Positions 9,125 through 18,265 of a stretch of DNA of 64,000 nt are shown piece by piece. The stretch spans positions 434,001 to 498,000 of the forward strand of contig NZ_BDCC01000012.1 in NCBI RefSeq assembly GCF_001613305.1, in the 5' to 3' direction. Numbering within the stretch: the first letter of the stretch is position 1; each line of letters opens with the position of its first letter. The position numbers and the translations under genes were made by a program. The notes beneath the pieces were generated by a model that saw nothing but the letters and a program-made list of their open reading frames with translations, made no database searches and was not told where the DNA came from. The stretch is from Nocardia vaccinii NBRC 15922. GTDB lineage: Bacteria > Actinomycetota > Actinomycetes > Mycobacteriales > Mycobacteriaceae.

Positions 9125-10534
9125 TATGCGGGTGCCCGACTACGGCGATTGCGCGAGGAACGGCGGATGACGCAGGCCGCCCTGGCAAAGTCCCTCGAGC
9201 TCTCGCCCAGCTATCTCAATCAGCTCGAGCGCGATCAGCGGCCACTCACCATTCCCGTTCTGCTGAAACTGAATTCGACATTCGATCTCGATGTGCAGTT
9301 CTTCGCCGCGGACTCCGACGCCCGTCTGGTCTCGGATCTGCACGAGGTCCTGGTCGAGGCGGCGGGCGGCACCGCACCGCCCGCCGCCGAGGTCGAGGAT
9401 CTGGCCACCCGCCTTCCAGAGGTCGCCAAAACCATCGTCGCCATGCATCGCCGCCTGCGCGCGGCCACCGACCAGCTGGATCTGCTCTCCTCCAAGGTCG
9501 CCACGCCGACCGGTGCGCCCGGCGTGCCGATGCCGTACGAAGACGTGCGCGATTTCTTCTACGACCATCACAATCACATCGCCCAGCTCGATCTGGCCGC
9601 CGAGCAGCTGTTCGAGGAATCCGGCCTGACGATCGGGTCGCTGGACCGCCAGCTGGCCCGGGTCGCGGAGGAACGCGCCCGAGTGACCGTGCTGGTGCGC
9701 GGCGACGGAGCCGATCCGGCCATCCCCAAACGGCATTACGATCCGGAAACCCGCACCCTCACCCTGGCGCGACGGCTGCGACCGGGGCAGCGCGCCTTCC
9801 AGATCGCCACCACCTTGGCCTTTCTGCTGTACGGGCCGCTATTGGACGAGGTCATCGCCGGAACGCCGTCGCTGACCGGCGAGTCCCGCGCACTGGCCCG
9901 GGTCGGCCTGGCCAACTACTTCGCCGGCGCGGTGGTACTGCCGTACGGGAAATTTCTGCGCTCGGCCGAGGAGTTGCGCTATGACATCGATCTCCTCGGA
10001 CTGCGCTTCGAAGTGGGCTTCGAAACCGTCTGTCATCGGCTGAGCACGCTGCAGCGGCAGGGCCAACGCGGGGTGCCGTTCTTCTTCGTACGCACCGACC
10101 GCGCCGGGAACATCTCCAAACGCCAGTCCGCGACCGCGTTCCACTTCTCCCGCGTCGGCGGCAGCTGCCCACTGTGGGTGGTACACGAGGCGTTCGCGAA
10201 TCCCGGCCGGGTACTCACCCAGGTCGCCGCCATGCCGGACGGACGCCGCTACCTGTGGGTGGCCCGCACCACCAATCCGGCGACGCGCGGATTCAGCTCG
10301 GCCACAAAGGAATTCGCGATCGGTCTGGGGTGCGATATCGAATACGCCGACCGCTTGGTGTACTCCAGCGGCCTGCAGTTGGACGACCCGTCCGCCGCGG
10401 TCCCGATCGGCGCGGGCTGCAAGGTCTGCGAGCGATCCTCCTGCCCACAGCGAGCGTTCCCCCAGATCGGACGGCCGTTGGCCGTCACCGAGACGACATC
10501 GGTCGACCTGCCGTACCCCCGCGCGGTGCGCTAG
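9122..10534 (+). CDS. ramB: RamB/ScfR-type XRE regulator of acetyl/propionyl metabolism
   Basis: A 470-residue protein with an N-terminal Cro/C1 helix-turn-helix (about 7-60, TQAALAKSLELSPSYLNQLE), a long middle region, and the short-chain fatty acyl regulator C-terminal domain with the cluster CKVCERSSCPQRAFPQ. RamB controls glyoxylate-cycle and acetate genes in Corynebacterium and Mycobacterium. The ATG at 9122 gives MYAGARLRRLREERR, which matches the family N-terminus; a TTG at 9083 and a GTG at 9113 are less likely starts. The symbol is assigned by family resemblance; a methylcitrate-type paralogue cannot be excluded. Confidence 0.82.
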   Translation: MYAGARLRRLREERRMTQAALAKSLELSPSYLNQLERDQRPLTIPVLLKLNSTFDLDVQFFAADSDARLVSDLHEVLVEAAGGTAPPAAEVEDLATRLPEVAKTIVAMHRRLRAATDQLDLLSSKVATPTGAPGVPMPYEDVRDFFYDHHNHIAQLDLAAEQLFEESGLTIGSLDRQLARVAEERARVTVLVRGDGADPAIPKRHYDPETRTLTLARRLRPGQRAFQIATTLAFLLYGPLLDEVIAGTPSLTGESRALARVGLANYFAGAVVLPYGKFLRSAEELRYDIDLLGLRFEVGFETVCHRLSTLQRQGQRGVPFFFVRTDRAGNISKRQSATAFHFSRVGGSCPLWVVHEAFANPGRVLTQVAAMPDGRRYLWVARTTNPATRGFSSATKEFAIGLGCDIEYADRLVYSSGLQLDDPSAAVPIGAGCKVCERSSCPQRAFPQIGRPLAVTETTSVDLPYPRAVR

Positions 10535-10597
10535 GGGTACTCGGCGGTTGCGCTCGTTGCCGGGTGGCGATGCCGGCCACGGCCACCGGGCAGTCCG

Positions 10598-11530
10598 CTA
10601 GGGTTCGGCCCGGCCGGTACGGGTGGCGCCGGCGGACGCGGCGACCACGCACGCGATCCCGGCCCACTGGGGCAAGTTCATCCGCTGGCCCAGCACGAGC
10701 AGCCCGGCCACCGCCGCCACGGCGGGCTCCAGGCTCATCAGCACGCCGAACACCCGCGGCGGAATCCGGCGCAACGCCTCGAGTTCCACCGAATACGGCA
10801 GCACCGAGGACAGCATCGCGACCCCGAAACCGGCCGCCAGCACCGATGGATGCAACAGCGACGCCCCCGCGCCCGCGACGCCGACCGGCGCCATCAGGAC
10901 CCCGCCGAAGGCCATCGCCAACGCCAATCCCCCACCGCCGCTGGTCTTCTCGCCGAGTTTCGCACCGAGCAGGATATAACCGGCCCAGCAGGTCGCGGCG
11001 CCCAATGCGAGGAGCACACCCGTCCAGGGCACCCGCCCCGCCGCGCGCGTCAGCAACAGCACTCCGGCGCCGGCCAGCACCGCCCACACCGGGTCCACCC
11101 AGCGCCGCGATCCGGCCAGGGCCACCGCGAGTGGGCCGAGAAATTCGACTGTGACGGCCATGCCGAGCGGGATGCGATCGATCGCCTCGTAGAAGGACAG
11201 GTTCATCAGCGCCAGCACCGCGCCGTAACCGAGGACGACCGGCAACGCCCGGCGTTCGATCCGCAGCGAGGAACGCCAGAACACCAACAGGACGACACCG
11301 GCGAAGAACAGTCGCAGACTCACCGCGCCGGCGGGCCCCGTCGCGGCGAACAACTCGGTCGCCAGCGCAGCGCCCATCTGCACACTGACGATGCCCGCCA
11401 GCACGAGCAACGTCGGCGGAATCCCGCCGACCCCCTGCCATACCGGCACCCGGGCGAACAGCCGAGGTACGGCCTCTTTGCGCACTCGCTCGAAATCGAT
11501 CGCGACCACAGGTTCCGCCGTCCTTCCCAT
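10598..11530 (-). CDS. rhtA: EamA/RhtA-type inner-membrane exporter
   Basis: A 310-residue membrane protein with two EamA (DMT superfamily) repeats and about ten hydrophobic helices. It carries RhtA-like motifs such as NLSFYEAIDRIPLGMAVTVEFLGPL and LPYSVELEALRRIPPRVFGV. RhtA exports threonine and homoserine, but related actinobacterial members have untested substrates. Longer open starts exist upstream, but the sequence before ATG 11530 is Arg/Gly-rich and not protein-like, so this start is preferred. Confidence 0.82.
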   Translation of the reverse strand: MGRTAEPVVAIDFERVRKEAVPRLFARVPVWQGVGGIPPTLLVLAGIVSVQMGAALATELFAATGPAGAVSLRLFFAGVVLLVFWRSSLRIERRALPVVLGYGAVLALMNLSFYEAIDRIPLGMAVTVEFLGPLAVALAGSRRWVDPVWAVLAGAGVLLLTRAAGRVPWTGVLLALGAATCWAGYILLGAKLGEKTSGGGGLALAMAFGGVLMAPVGVAGAGASLLHPSVLAAGFGVAMLSSVLPYSVELEALRRIPPRVFGVLMSLEPAVAAVAGLLVLGQRMNLPQWAGIACVVAASAGATRTGRAEP

Positions 11531-11846
11531 CCAGCGCCCGTATCCACCGACGCTCCATCCAACGCCCGCACTCGCGGACATCCGCCCCAACGCCCACACC
11601 CGCCGACACCTGCACGCTGAACCCACGTCCGCTATCGCCGACGCCCGACCCGACACTCACACCCGACTGCGTCCCGACCCGGCACACCCCGCCGAGCCCC
11701 GTTTCCGGCACCCGCCGACCGCTGTTCAACGCGTACACGACCCGGTGCAGGTCGCCGCGGCAGCACCCGATACCTCGCCGGTCCGGCCGGTCGGGGCCGT
11801 CGCCCACCGCCGAGCGGTCCCGGCCGTGTGATGCCGATCCGTGCGC
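11531..11846. other. Gap between recG and the rhtA-like gene
   Basis: About 316 bases of C-rich, low-complexity sequence with repeated CCGACGCCCG/CCCACACCCG-like stretches around 11555-11680. No gene, hairpin terminator or promoter can be supported. Confidence 0.4.
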
Positions 11847-14114
11847 CTACGACTTGGCCAGGTATTCCAGGCGTTCACCGTCGACCGCCGCGCGCATCAT
11901 CGTCGCCAGGCCGGGGTGACGAACCAACCCCGGATCCGCTTCGACGATCTCACGGGCGAGCTGCTGCGCGGCGGTGATCACCTCGAGATCGTCGAGCAGT
12001 GACAGCAGTCGCAGCGACCGCGCCGTGCCGGACTGGGCCGAGCCCAGCACATCGCCCTCCCGGCGCTGCCGAAGATCGAGCACCGACAATTCGAATCCGT
12101 CCAGAGTGCCCGCCACCGCCTCGAGCCGGGCCATGGCCGTGCCCATCGGGGAGGTTTCGGTGATCAGCAGGCACAGTCCGGGATGTTCACCGCGCCCGAC
12201 GCGACCGCGCAGCTGATGCAGCTGGCTCACGCCGAAGCGGTCGGCGTCCACGATCACCATGACCGTCGCATTCGGCACGTCCACGCCGACCTCGACGACG
12301 GTGGTGCAGACCAGCACATCGATCTCACCGTCGTTGAACGCGCGCATGACCGCGTCCTTCTCATCGCTCGGCAGACGCCCGTGCAGCAGCCCGACCCGCA
12401 ATCCGGCCAGCGCACCGGCCGAGAGCGTCTCGTAGACGTCCCGGGCCGCATGTGTGGTCGGCCCCTCCTTCTCCTCCTCCGGTTTCGCCTTGCGCCCCTT
12501 GGTCTTCGGCTTGTCCTCCTCCTCGCCGATGCGCGAGCACACGACATACGCCTGACGACCTCGGCCGACCTCCTCGCGAATACGCTCCCAGGCCCGGTCC
12601 ACCCAGGTCGGATGCGTTCTCGCGGGCACCACCCGGGTGGTGATCGGCGAGCGTCCGCGCGGCAGCTCGGTCAGCGTCGAGGTCTCCAGATCACCCAGGG
12701 TGGTCATCGCGATGGTGCGCGGAATCGGGGTCGCGGTCATCACCAGCAGGTGCGGGCTGAAGCCGTCTTTCGCCTTGGCGCGCAGGGCGTCCCGCTGCTC
12801 CACGCCGAACCGGTGCTGTTCGTCGACGATCACCATGCCCAGGTCGAGGAATTCGACGTTGTCCTGGATCAGCGCATGCGTGCCGATGACGATCCCGGCC
12901 TCGCCGGTCACCGCGTCCAGCAGCGCGGCCTTCTTCGCGCTGGTGGACATCGAGCCGGTCATCAGCACGACCTTGGTGGCGTTGTCGGCCGCGCCCAGCT
13001 CACCTGCCGTGCCGAGTTCGCCGAGCATGCCGCGCAACGACCGATAGTGCTGGGCGGCAAGCACTTCGGTGGGAGCGAGCAGGGCGCACTGCTGTCCGGC
13101 GTCGACCACCTGGAGCATGGCGTGCAGGGCGACGATGGTCTTGCCGGAGCCGACCTCCCCCTGCAGCAACCGGTGCATCGGATGCGGACTGGACAGATCC
13201 CCGGAGATCTCCGCGATCACCTGTTTCTGGCCCGCGGTGAGTTCGAACGGCAGGCGCTTGTCGAATTCGGTTGCGATTCCGCCGGTCCGGGGTGGGCAGG
13301 GTTTGGCGGTACGCCCCGCGGCGTCGTGCCTGCGTTCGGCCAGGACCAGTTGCAGGGCCAGCGCCTCGTCGAAACGCAAACGCTCCCTGGCCTGTTCGAT
13401 ATCGGACTTGCGCTCGGGCAGGTGCACCAGGCGCAGCGCGTCCGACACCGCGAGCAGCTCACGTTCGGCCCGAAGATCCTGCGGCAGTGGATCATCGATC
13501 GGATCCAGCTGATCGAGCACCTGCCGCACACAGGCGAGCACATCCCAGCTCTGCACCTTGGCCGTCGCCGGATAGACCGGGATGTACTCGCGCTCGAAGA
13601 ACGACACGTCGACGCCCTCGGCGCCTTTCGCGCTCTGCGCCAGACCGCGCAGATCGCCGCTGCCGCGCACCGCGGTGAGATTCTCCACCGACTCCCCGGC
13701 CTCGGGCAGGATCAGATAGGAGGGGTGGGACAGATTCCACCGGTCCGGCCGCCACCAGTGCACGGTGCCCGACATCATCGCCCGTACACCCTGTTTCACG
13801 AGATAGCTCACCTTGTCGCCGTTGAAGAAGGTGATCTCCACCGGTTTCGCCGATCCGGCGTCGAGTTCGACCTTCAGCAACCGGCCGCGACGGTTCTTCA
13901 TCGGCCGCAGTTCGGTTTTCGTGACCACGCCGACGACAGTCAGGTGCGCGCCCTCCTCGGGAGCCTCCTCGCTCAGCGGCTGCCCCTGCGTGGCGTATCG
14001 CAGCGGGTAGTGCCGCAACAGATCTTCGACCGTCTGCATATCGAAGGCGTCGGCCAGGGAGTCGGCCGCCTTCACACCGAGCACGTGATCGAGCCGGTCG
14101 CGTAGTGTCGCCAT
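11847..14114 (-). CDS. recG: ATP-dependent DNA helicase RecG
   Basis: A 755-residue superfamily 2 helicase that regresses stalled replication forks and processes branched DNA. The N-terminal wedge (OB) domain contains LLRHYPLRYATQG and VVGVVTKTELRPM. The motor has Walker A GEVGSGKT, motif II DEQHRFG, motif III MTATPIPRT and motif VI QLRGRVGRG, and ends in the RecG tail. A charged insertion (EEEDKPKTKGRKAKPEEEKEG) sits between the two motor lobes, as in some actinobacterial RecG. It begins 3 bases after the stop of the DAK-domain gene, so the two form an operon. Confidence 0.96.
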   Translation of the reverse strand: MATLRDRLDHVLGVKAADSLADAFDMQTVEDLLRHYPLRYATQGQPLSEEAPEEGAHLTVVGVVTKTELRPMKNRRGRLLKVELDAGSAKPVEITFFNGDKVSYLVKQGVRAMMSGTVHWWRPDRWNLSHPSYLILPEAGESVENLTAVRGSGDLRGLAQSAKGAEGVDVSFFEREYIPVYPATAKVQSWDVLACVRQVLDQLDPIDDPLPQDLRAERELLAVSDALRLVHLPERKSDIEQARERLRFDEALALQLVLAERRHDAAGRTAKPCPPRTGGIATEFDKRLPFELTAGQKQVIAEISGDLSSPHPMHRLLQGEVGSGKTIVALHAMLQVVDAGQQCALLAPTEVLAAQHYRSLRGMLGELGTAGELGAADNATKVVLMTGSMSTSAKKAALLDAVTGEAGIVIGTHALIQDNVEFLDLGMVIVDEQHRFGVEQRDALRAKAKDGFSPHLLVMTATPIPRTIAMTTLGDLETSTLTELPRGRSPITTRVVPARTHPTWVDRAWERIREEVGRGRQAYVVCSRIGEEEDKPKTKGRKAKPEEEKEGPTTHAARDVYETLSAGALAGLRVGLLHGRLPSDEKDAVMRAFNDGEIDVLVCTTVVEVGVDVPNATVMVIVDADRFGVSQLHQLRGRVGRGEHPGLCLLITETSPMGTAMARLEAVAGTLDGFELSVLDLRQRREGDVLGSAQSGTARSLRLLSLLDDLEVITAAQQLAREIVEADPGLVRHPGLATMMRAAVDGERLEYLAKS

Positions 14115-14117
14115 TGG

Positions 14118-15896
14118 TTATTCCACCCCGATCTGCACCAGATCCAAGGGCTGACCGCCGACGTAGGCGACCACCTCGACCCCGGGAAATGTCGCTGTGA
14201 TGTGTTCGGCCAGATGCCGGCCCAGCTCGTCCGGCGCGTCCGCGCCCAGCAGCAGGGTTACCAACTCGCCGCCGAGTCCGAGCATCCGGTCCAGCAGGGT
14301 GCGGGCCGCGGCGCGCGCGTCTGCATCGATCACGACGACATCGTTGCCGACCAGGCCCAGCCCGTCACCCCGGGCGCACGTTCCGACAATGGTCAGCGCC
14401 CGCTCGCGGGCGACCCGCAGGGCACCCCAGCGAGTGCCCGCGGCCGCCTCGGACATGGCGAAGGCGTCGTCCACGGCGATCCGGCCGGCGTCGTGCACGG
14501 CCAGCGCCGCCATGCCCTGCACCATCGATCCGCTCGGCAACATCAGCACCTCCCGCGGGACGGCCCCCGCCCCACTGCGGGCGGCCATACCGACCGCGAC
14601 GAGTTCGTGTGCGGCCAGCGCGCCGTTGGGCAGGACCAGCACCTCGCGCTGCGGCATACGCCGAATCGCGGCCAACAGCGTTTCCGCGGTGACCTCGCCG
14701 TCCAGCACCGTCGCACCGGAATCCTCGAACAACCGCGCCGCGCCCGCACCCGCCGCGACCGCGAGGATGCCGCGATCGGTAGCACCTTGGGCGGCCAGCG
14801 GATTCACCGTCAGACCTTCGATGCGGATCCGGCTCAGCGTGCCGGCAACCAACCCCGCCTCGACGGCCGCGCCCGCATCCGCACAGTGCACGTGCGCCGA
14901 CCAGCCGTCCACGCCGTCGCCCACCACGACCACCGAATCTCCCAGGAGCGCAAGGCGTTCGCGCAGTTCGTCGATGCGTGCCCCGGTCGTCCCGGACAGC
15001 AGATACATCACCTCGTACTGCGGAGTCGCCGGATCGCTGGACACCGGATGCTCGTGCCGCACTGGAGGTTCGGACACATCGGGCGTCAGGTCCTGCCGAA
15101 ACTCCTGTCGCACTGCAGTTCCGGGAATATCGTCCGAAATGGTCGACCGCCCGTCCTGCCGCACTGTGGATTCGACCGCACCACTGGACCGGTACTCCTG
15201 CCGCACCGGAGCCTGTCCGGCGCTCACCGCCACCAACGCATCCAACACCACCAGCAACCCGCGCGCCCCGGCATCCACCACCCCCGCCGCCCGCAATACC
15301 CCCAGCTGCGAGGGCGTATCGCCCAACGCCTTGCACGCGCCATCGGCAGCCGCCCGAGCCACCTCCGCCAAGTCCGTATCCGAACAGTCCGCCGCCCGAT
15401 CCGCCGCCGCCTCCAGCACGCTGAGCATGGTCCCCTCGACCGGATTACTCAGCGCCGCTCGCACCAGCACCGCCGCCCGCCGCAGCGCCGCCCGCAGATT
15501 CCCCGCGGTCAACGGCCCGTCACGCACCACATCCGCAAGCCCCCGCAACACCTGCGACAAGATGATCCCGGAATTCCCCCGCGCCCCGGCCGTCCCCGCC
15601 CGCGCCATCGCGGCCAGCACAGCACCCGCGTCGGCGCTGGTCACAAGATCATCACCAGGTTGCTCGAAATCGGCCCCGGGTGGCGATGCGGCGGCGGCCA
15701 GCGCGTCCTGGGCGGCGGTGACGGCGGCACGCACGGTGGCGAGCAGGTTGGTTCCGGTGTCGGCGTCGGCTACCGGAAAGACGTTCAGCGCGTTGATCTC
15801 CTCGCGGTGACGCTCCAGGCCCACCAGGCAGAGCTGTCCCCACTCGACCATCGCGGCCCCATCGAGCACCTCCCGGACCCCGGGCACCGTCACCAT
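14118..15896 (-). CDS. DAK2-domain protein, FakA-like fatty acid kinase
   Basis: A 592-residue protein. Residues 10-210 form a DhaL/DAK2 nucleotide-binding domain with NVFPVADADTGTNLL and ARGNSGIILSQVLRG. The C-terminal half matches the FakA middle and C domains (RIEGLTVNPLAAQGATDRGIL, VLPNGALAAHE). FakA phosphorylates FakB-bound fatty acids for lipid synthesis; M. tuberculosis Rv2974c occupies the same place. The ATG at 15896 has GGGAG eight bases upstream, while an upstream in-frame start at 15935 has none. The linker holds four degenerate VRQE-type repeats. Confidence 0.85.
   Translation of the reverse strand: MVTVPGVREVLDGAAMVEWGQLCLVGLERHREEINALNVFPVADADTGTNLLATVRAAVTAAQDALAAAASPPGADFEQPGDDLVTSADAGAVLAAMARAGTAGARGNSGIILSQVLRGLADVVRDGPLTAGNLRAALRRAAVLVRAALSNPVEGTMLSVLEAAADRAADCSDTDLAEVARAAADGACKALGDTPSQLGVLRAAGVVDAGARGLLVVLDALVAVSAGQAPVRQEYRSSGAVESTVRQDGRSTISDDIPGTAVRQEFRQDLTPDVSEPPVRHEHPVSSDPATPQYEVMYLLSGTTGARIDELRERLALLGDSVVVVGDGVDGWSAHVHCADAGAAVEAGLVAGTLSRIRIEGLTVNPLAAQGATDRGILAVAAGAGAARLFEDSGATVLDGEVTAETLLAAIRRMPQREVLVLPNGALAAHELVAVGMAARSGAGAVPREVLMLPSGSMVQGMAALAVHDAGRIAVDDAFAMSEAAAGTRWGALRVARERALTIVGTCARGDGLGLVGNDVVVIDADARAAARTLLDRMLGLGGELVTLLLGADAPDELGRHLAEHITATFPGVEVVAYVGGQPLDLVQIGVE
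15051..15210 (-). repeat. Degenerate tandem repeat in the DAK-protein linker
   Basis: Four copies of a CTCCTGCCGCACTGG-like unit start at 15051, 15102, 15153 and 15195, spaced 51, 51 and 42 bases (17, 17 and 14 codons). On the coding strand they give VRHEHP, VRQEFR, VRQDGR and VRQEYR in the linker between the kinase domain and the C-terminal half. This points to in-frame expansion of a flexible linker. Confidence 0.6.
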
Positions 15897-16403
15897 CCTT
15901 CCGCTCCCAGCTGCGACCGCGACCTCGGCAACCACCCAGATCTCCCCGCAAGGGTAATCGCCCGCACCGACATGGCATCGTCACGCCGGCAGCCCCCTGC
16001 CGCCGCCGCAAGCAAGACGACCCGGAGTAACTGGAGTCAGAACCAGAGGTCGGCGAATTGTGTTGTTTTGTGACGATGCATTTCCGGGGGCGGGTGATCG
16101 TGATCGGCGTGTCGGTAGTCGGTCGTTACTCTCGCGGGCAGGCTGCGCGACAGGTCCCTGGCGAAGGCGATCCGGTCGGCCGGGTTCGCCGAGCCACGTC
16201 GCCGGCTCGGAACGACGCAACTCATTCGTGAACGGCGATTGGACATCGCTCGGCGTCGACGGCTACTCTTGCACGGTTGCCTCACGCGGCCGTCGATCGG
16301 TCGCGTCGCCGACGCTCTCGTCGGCAGGCATTGGACGATACGTTTCCGGATCGGCTGTCTCATGCGGCAGCGGTCCGTACATGACATGAAGGAGCTCGCG
16401 ACT
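15897..16403. other. Divergent gap between the DAK-protein gene and rpmB
   Basis: About 500 bases. Open frames exist on both strands, but none has protein-like composition or a good ribosome site. It must contain the rpmB promoter and the start of the DAK-recG operon. No clear -10/-35 pair or operator could be picked out. GAAGGAG at 16388-16394 is the rpmB ribosome site. Confidence 0.5.
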
Positions 16404-16595
16404 ATGGCTGCCGTCTGCGATGTCTGCGCCAAGGGCCCCGGCTTCGGTAAGTCGGTTTCGCACTCGCACCGGCGCACCAACCGTCGCTGGAACCCGAACA
16501 TCCAGACCGTTCGCGCGCAGGTTGCGCCCGGCAACACCCGCCGGATGAACGTCTGCACCTCCTGCCTGAAGGCGGGCAAGGTCGTTCGCGGCTGA
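16404..16595 (+). CDS. rpmB: 50S ribosomal protein L28, zinc-ribbon (C+) form
   Basis: A 63-residue L28 of the large ribosomal subunit, with [20 protein letters not shown] at the start and CTSC near the end. The two CxxC pairs make this the zinc-binding C+ type; actinobacteria often keep a second, zinc-independent copy elsewhere under Zur control. ATG 16404 has GAAGGAG spaced correctly, so longer open-frame starts upstream are not used. It is placed as the stand-alone L28 between recG and ung in related genomes. Confidence 0.95.
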   Translation: MAAVCDVCAKGPGFGKSVSHSHRRTNRRWNPNIQTVRAQVAPGNTRRMNVCTSCLKAGKVVRG

Positions 16596-16702
16596 GCTGC
16601 ACGAACCGTTCGTCGACGCCCCGGCACCCGATGAGGGTGATCCGGGGTTTCGTCGTTTATCCACAGGTATCGAGATGAAGGTGCCGAGATGAAGGTGCCG
16701 AG

Positions 16703-17218
16703 ATGACATCCGACCGCCCCTGGCACATCATCCCGCTGCGCGCCGAACACTGCCTCGGCCTCGCCGAATGCCATATCGCCTGCTGGCGGGAGGCCTATCG
16801 GGGGCTGATCCCCGACCACGTCCTGAACGCCTTCGACATCGCCCGCCGAGCCGAGCAGTGGGAACGCATCCGAGCGGCGACGCGAGCCCCGGATTCGATA
16901 CTCGTCGCCCTCGTCGACCACACGGTCGTCGGCTTCGCGGGCGTCCGCGCGATCGACGAGGCCCCGGCCGAGCGGGAACTGAACGCGATGTACGTCCGGG
17001 CGGCGTGGTATGGCACCGGACTTGCGCACGATCTGATGTGCGAGGTCCTGGACACCGGCCGGAATACCTCCCTGTGGGTATTCCAGGAGAATCCGCGCGC
17101 CCAGGCCTTCTATCGCAAATACGGTTTCGAACTCGACAGCGCTCGAAGAGCCGAGCGCTTCTCCCCCACTGTCGAAGTCCGGATGCTGCGCCCAGCCGAT
17201 GCGGAACCTGCCCGATAG
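16703..17218 (+). CDS. GNAT family N-acetyltransferase
   Basis: A 171-residue GNAT enzyme that moves an acetyl group from acetyl-CoA to an unknown amine. Features are the N-terminal WREAYRGLIPDHVLNAF segment, the strand ELNAMYVRAAWYGTGLAHDLM with a weak CoA pyrophosphate loop, and WVFQENPRAQAFYRKYGFE typical of motif B. A direct repeat of GAGATGAAGGTGCC lies just before the start at 16703 and offers two possible upstream in-frame ATG positions. It is convergent with the small secreted-protein gene. Confidence 0.82.
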   Translation: MTSDRPWHIIPLRAEHCLGLAECHIACWREAYRGLIPDHVLNAFDIARRAEQWERIRAATRAPDSILVALVDHTVVGFAGVRAIDEAPAERELNAMYVRAAWYGTGLAHDLMCEVLDTGRNTSLWVFQENPRAQAFYRKYGFELDSARRAERFSPTVEVRMLRPADAEPAR

Positions 17219-17246
17219 GGCAGGTCCGCACCGCTACCGGCAGGGA

Positions 17247-17513
17247 CTACCTACCGCCGCCCAGGCACTGGACGTTGGCACTGATGCTCTGGACGGCGCA
17301 CAGGCCGAACGCGTTGACATTCGACGACAGCGAGGCGGAACCCGTCTGCGGGTCGTACAGGGCCAGCACCGGCGCGGCCTGTTCGGTGTTCGCGGGCGCT
17401 GCCGGCACCTGCTCCAGCGGAATGGTCTTGGCCTGTGCCGCAACCGGCGCCCCCATGATGGCCGCTCCGGCAGCGACGGTCACGATGGCACCGCGCACGG
17501 ACTTGATCTGCAT
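17247..17513 (-). CDS. Small secreted protein of unknown function
   Basis: An 88-residue protein with a clean signal peptide: positively charged MQIKSVRG, a hydrophobic core AIVTVAAGAAIMG, and an AQA-K cleavage site after about residue 28. The mature part is about 60 residues, rich in Ala/Pro/Gln, and ends with two cysteines (LCAVQSISANVQC) that could form a disulfide. ATG 17513 is preceded by TAGGAGCAG, a strong ribosome site, so a longer start is rejected. I do not recognise a functional family. Confidence 0.75.
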   Translation of the reverse strand: MQIKSVRGAIVTVAAGAAIMGAPVAAQAKTIPLEQVPAAPANTEQAAPVLALYDPQTGSASLSSNVNAFGLCAVQSISANVQCLGGGR

Positions 17514-17548
17514 GCATCTGCTCCTACTGTGATGAGTTCGAACACCGG

Positions 17549-18226
17549 TCACGGCAGACGCCAGTCGACCGGGGCGGCCCCCAATGTACCGAGCAATTCG
17601 TTTGTTCGGGAGAAGGGCTGGGATCCGAAGAATCCCCGGGAGGCCGACAACGGTGAGGGATGGGCCGATTCGATGGACGGCCCCGAGCCGAGCATCGGCT
17701 TGAGGGTGGACGCGTCCCGGCCCCACAGAATCGCCACCAGCGGCTGCTCACGCGCGACGAGCGCGCGAATTGCCTGCTCGGTGACCGCTTCCCAACCCTT
17801 ACCGCGATGTGAGGCGGGCTGCCCCGGCGAGACGGTGAGCACCCTGTTGAGCATCAGTACGCCCTGATCCGACCACGGCGACAGATCACCGCAGGAGGGC
17901 GTCGGATAACCCAGATCACGGGAGTACTCGGAGAAGATGTTCGCCAGACTGCGCGGCACCGGCGAAACATCGGGCGCGACCGAAAAGCTCAGGCCCATGG
18001 CATGTCCCGGCGTCGGATAGGGATCCTGGCCGACGATCAGCACCCGGACCTTGTCCAGTGGGCGCTGGAACGCGCGCAGCACGTTCTCGCCCTTCGGCAG
18101 GTAACCGCGTCCGGCGTTGTTCTCCGCCCGTAGGAATTCGCCCATGGCCGCAATGCGGTCGGCCACCGGCTCCAAGGCCTCGGCCCAGCCCGTATCGATG
18201 ATCTCCGACAGTGGTTTCGCACCCAT
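17549..18226 (-). CDS. ung: Uracil-DNA glycosylase, family 1
   Basis: A 225-residue enzyme that removes uracil from DNA to start base excision repair. The catalytic water-activating motif [17 protein letters not shown], the uracil-binding region [11 protein letters not shown] and the C-terminal HPSPLSAS loop are all present. The ATG at 18226 gives [14 protein letters not shown], aligning with mycobacterial Ung; a GTG at 18259 would add 11 residues. It lies just downstream of thiL on the same strand. Confidence 0.94.
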   Translation of the reverse strand: MGAKPLSEIIDTGWAEALEPVADRIAAMGEFLRAENNAGRGYLPKGENVLRAFQRPLDKVRVLIVGQDPYPTPGHAMGLSFSVAPDVSPVPRSLANIFSEYSRDLGYPTPSCGDLSPWSDQGVLMLNRVLTVSPGQPASHRGKGWEAVTEQAIRALVAREQPLVAILWGRDASTLKPMLGSGPSIESAHPSPLSASRGFFGSQPFSRTNELLGTLGAAPVDWRLP

Positions 18227-18265
18227 GTCGGACAAACTTAGTGTGGCCCGATTCACCACGACAGC

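Noticed and set aside
10485..11807. 440-codon minus-strand frame over the RhtA-like gene
   Set aside because: Out of frame with a well-defined ten-helix transporter; composition Arg/Gly-rich.
12183..14105. A 640-codon plus-strand frame opposite recG
   Set aside because: Antisense shadow of a complete, motif-perfect RecG; no ribosome site and no recognisable protein features.
14197..16073. Two long plus-strand frames opposite the DAK-domain gene
   Set aside because: Low-complexity Ser/Ala/Arg or His/Gln/Arg strings that mirror a conserved minus-strand protein.
16037..17029. 330-codon minus-strand frame opposite rpmB and the GNAT gene
   Set aside because: It covers the plus-strand L28 and acetyltransferase genes, both with clear motifs and ribosome sites.
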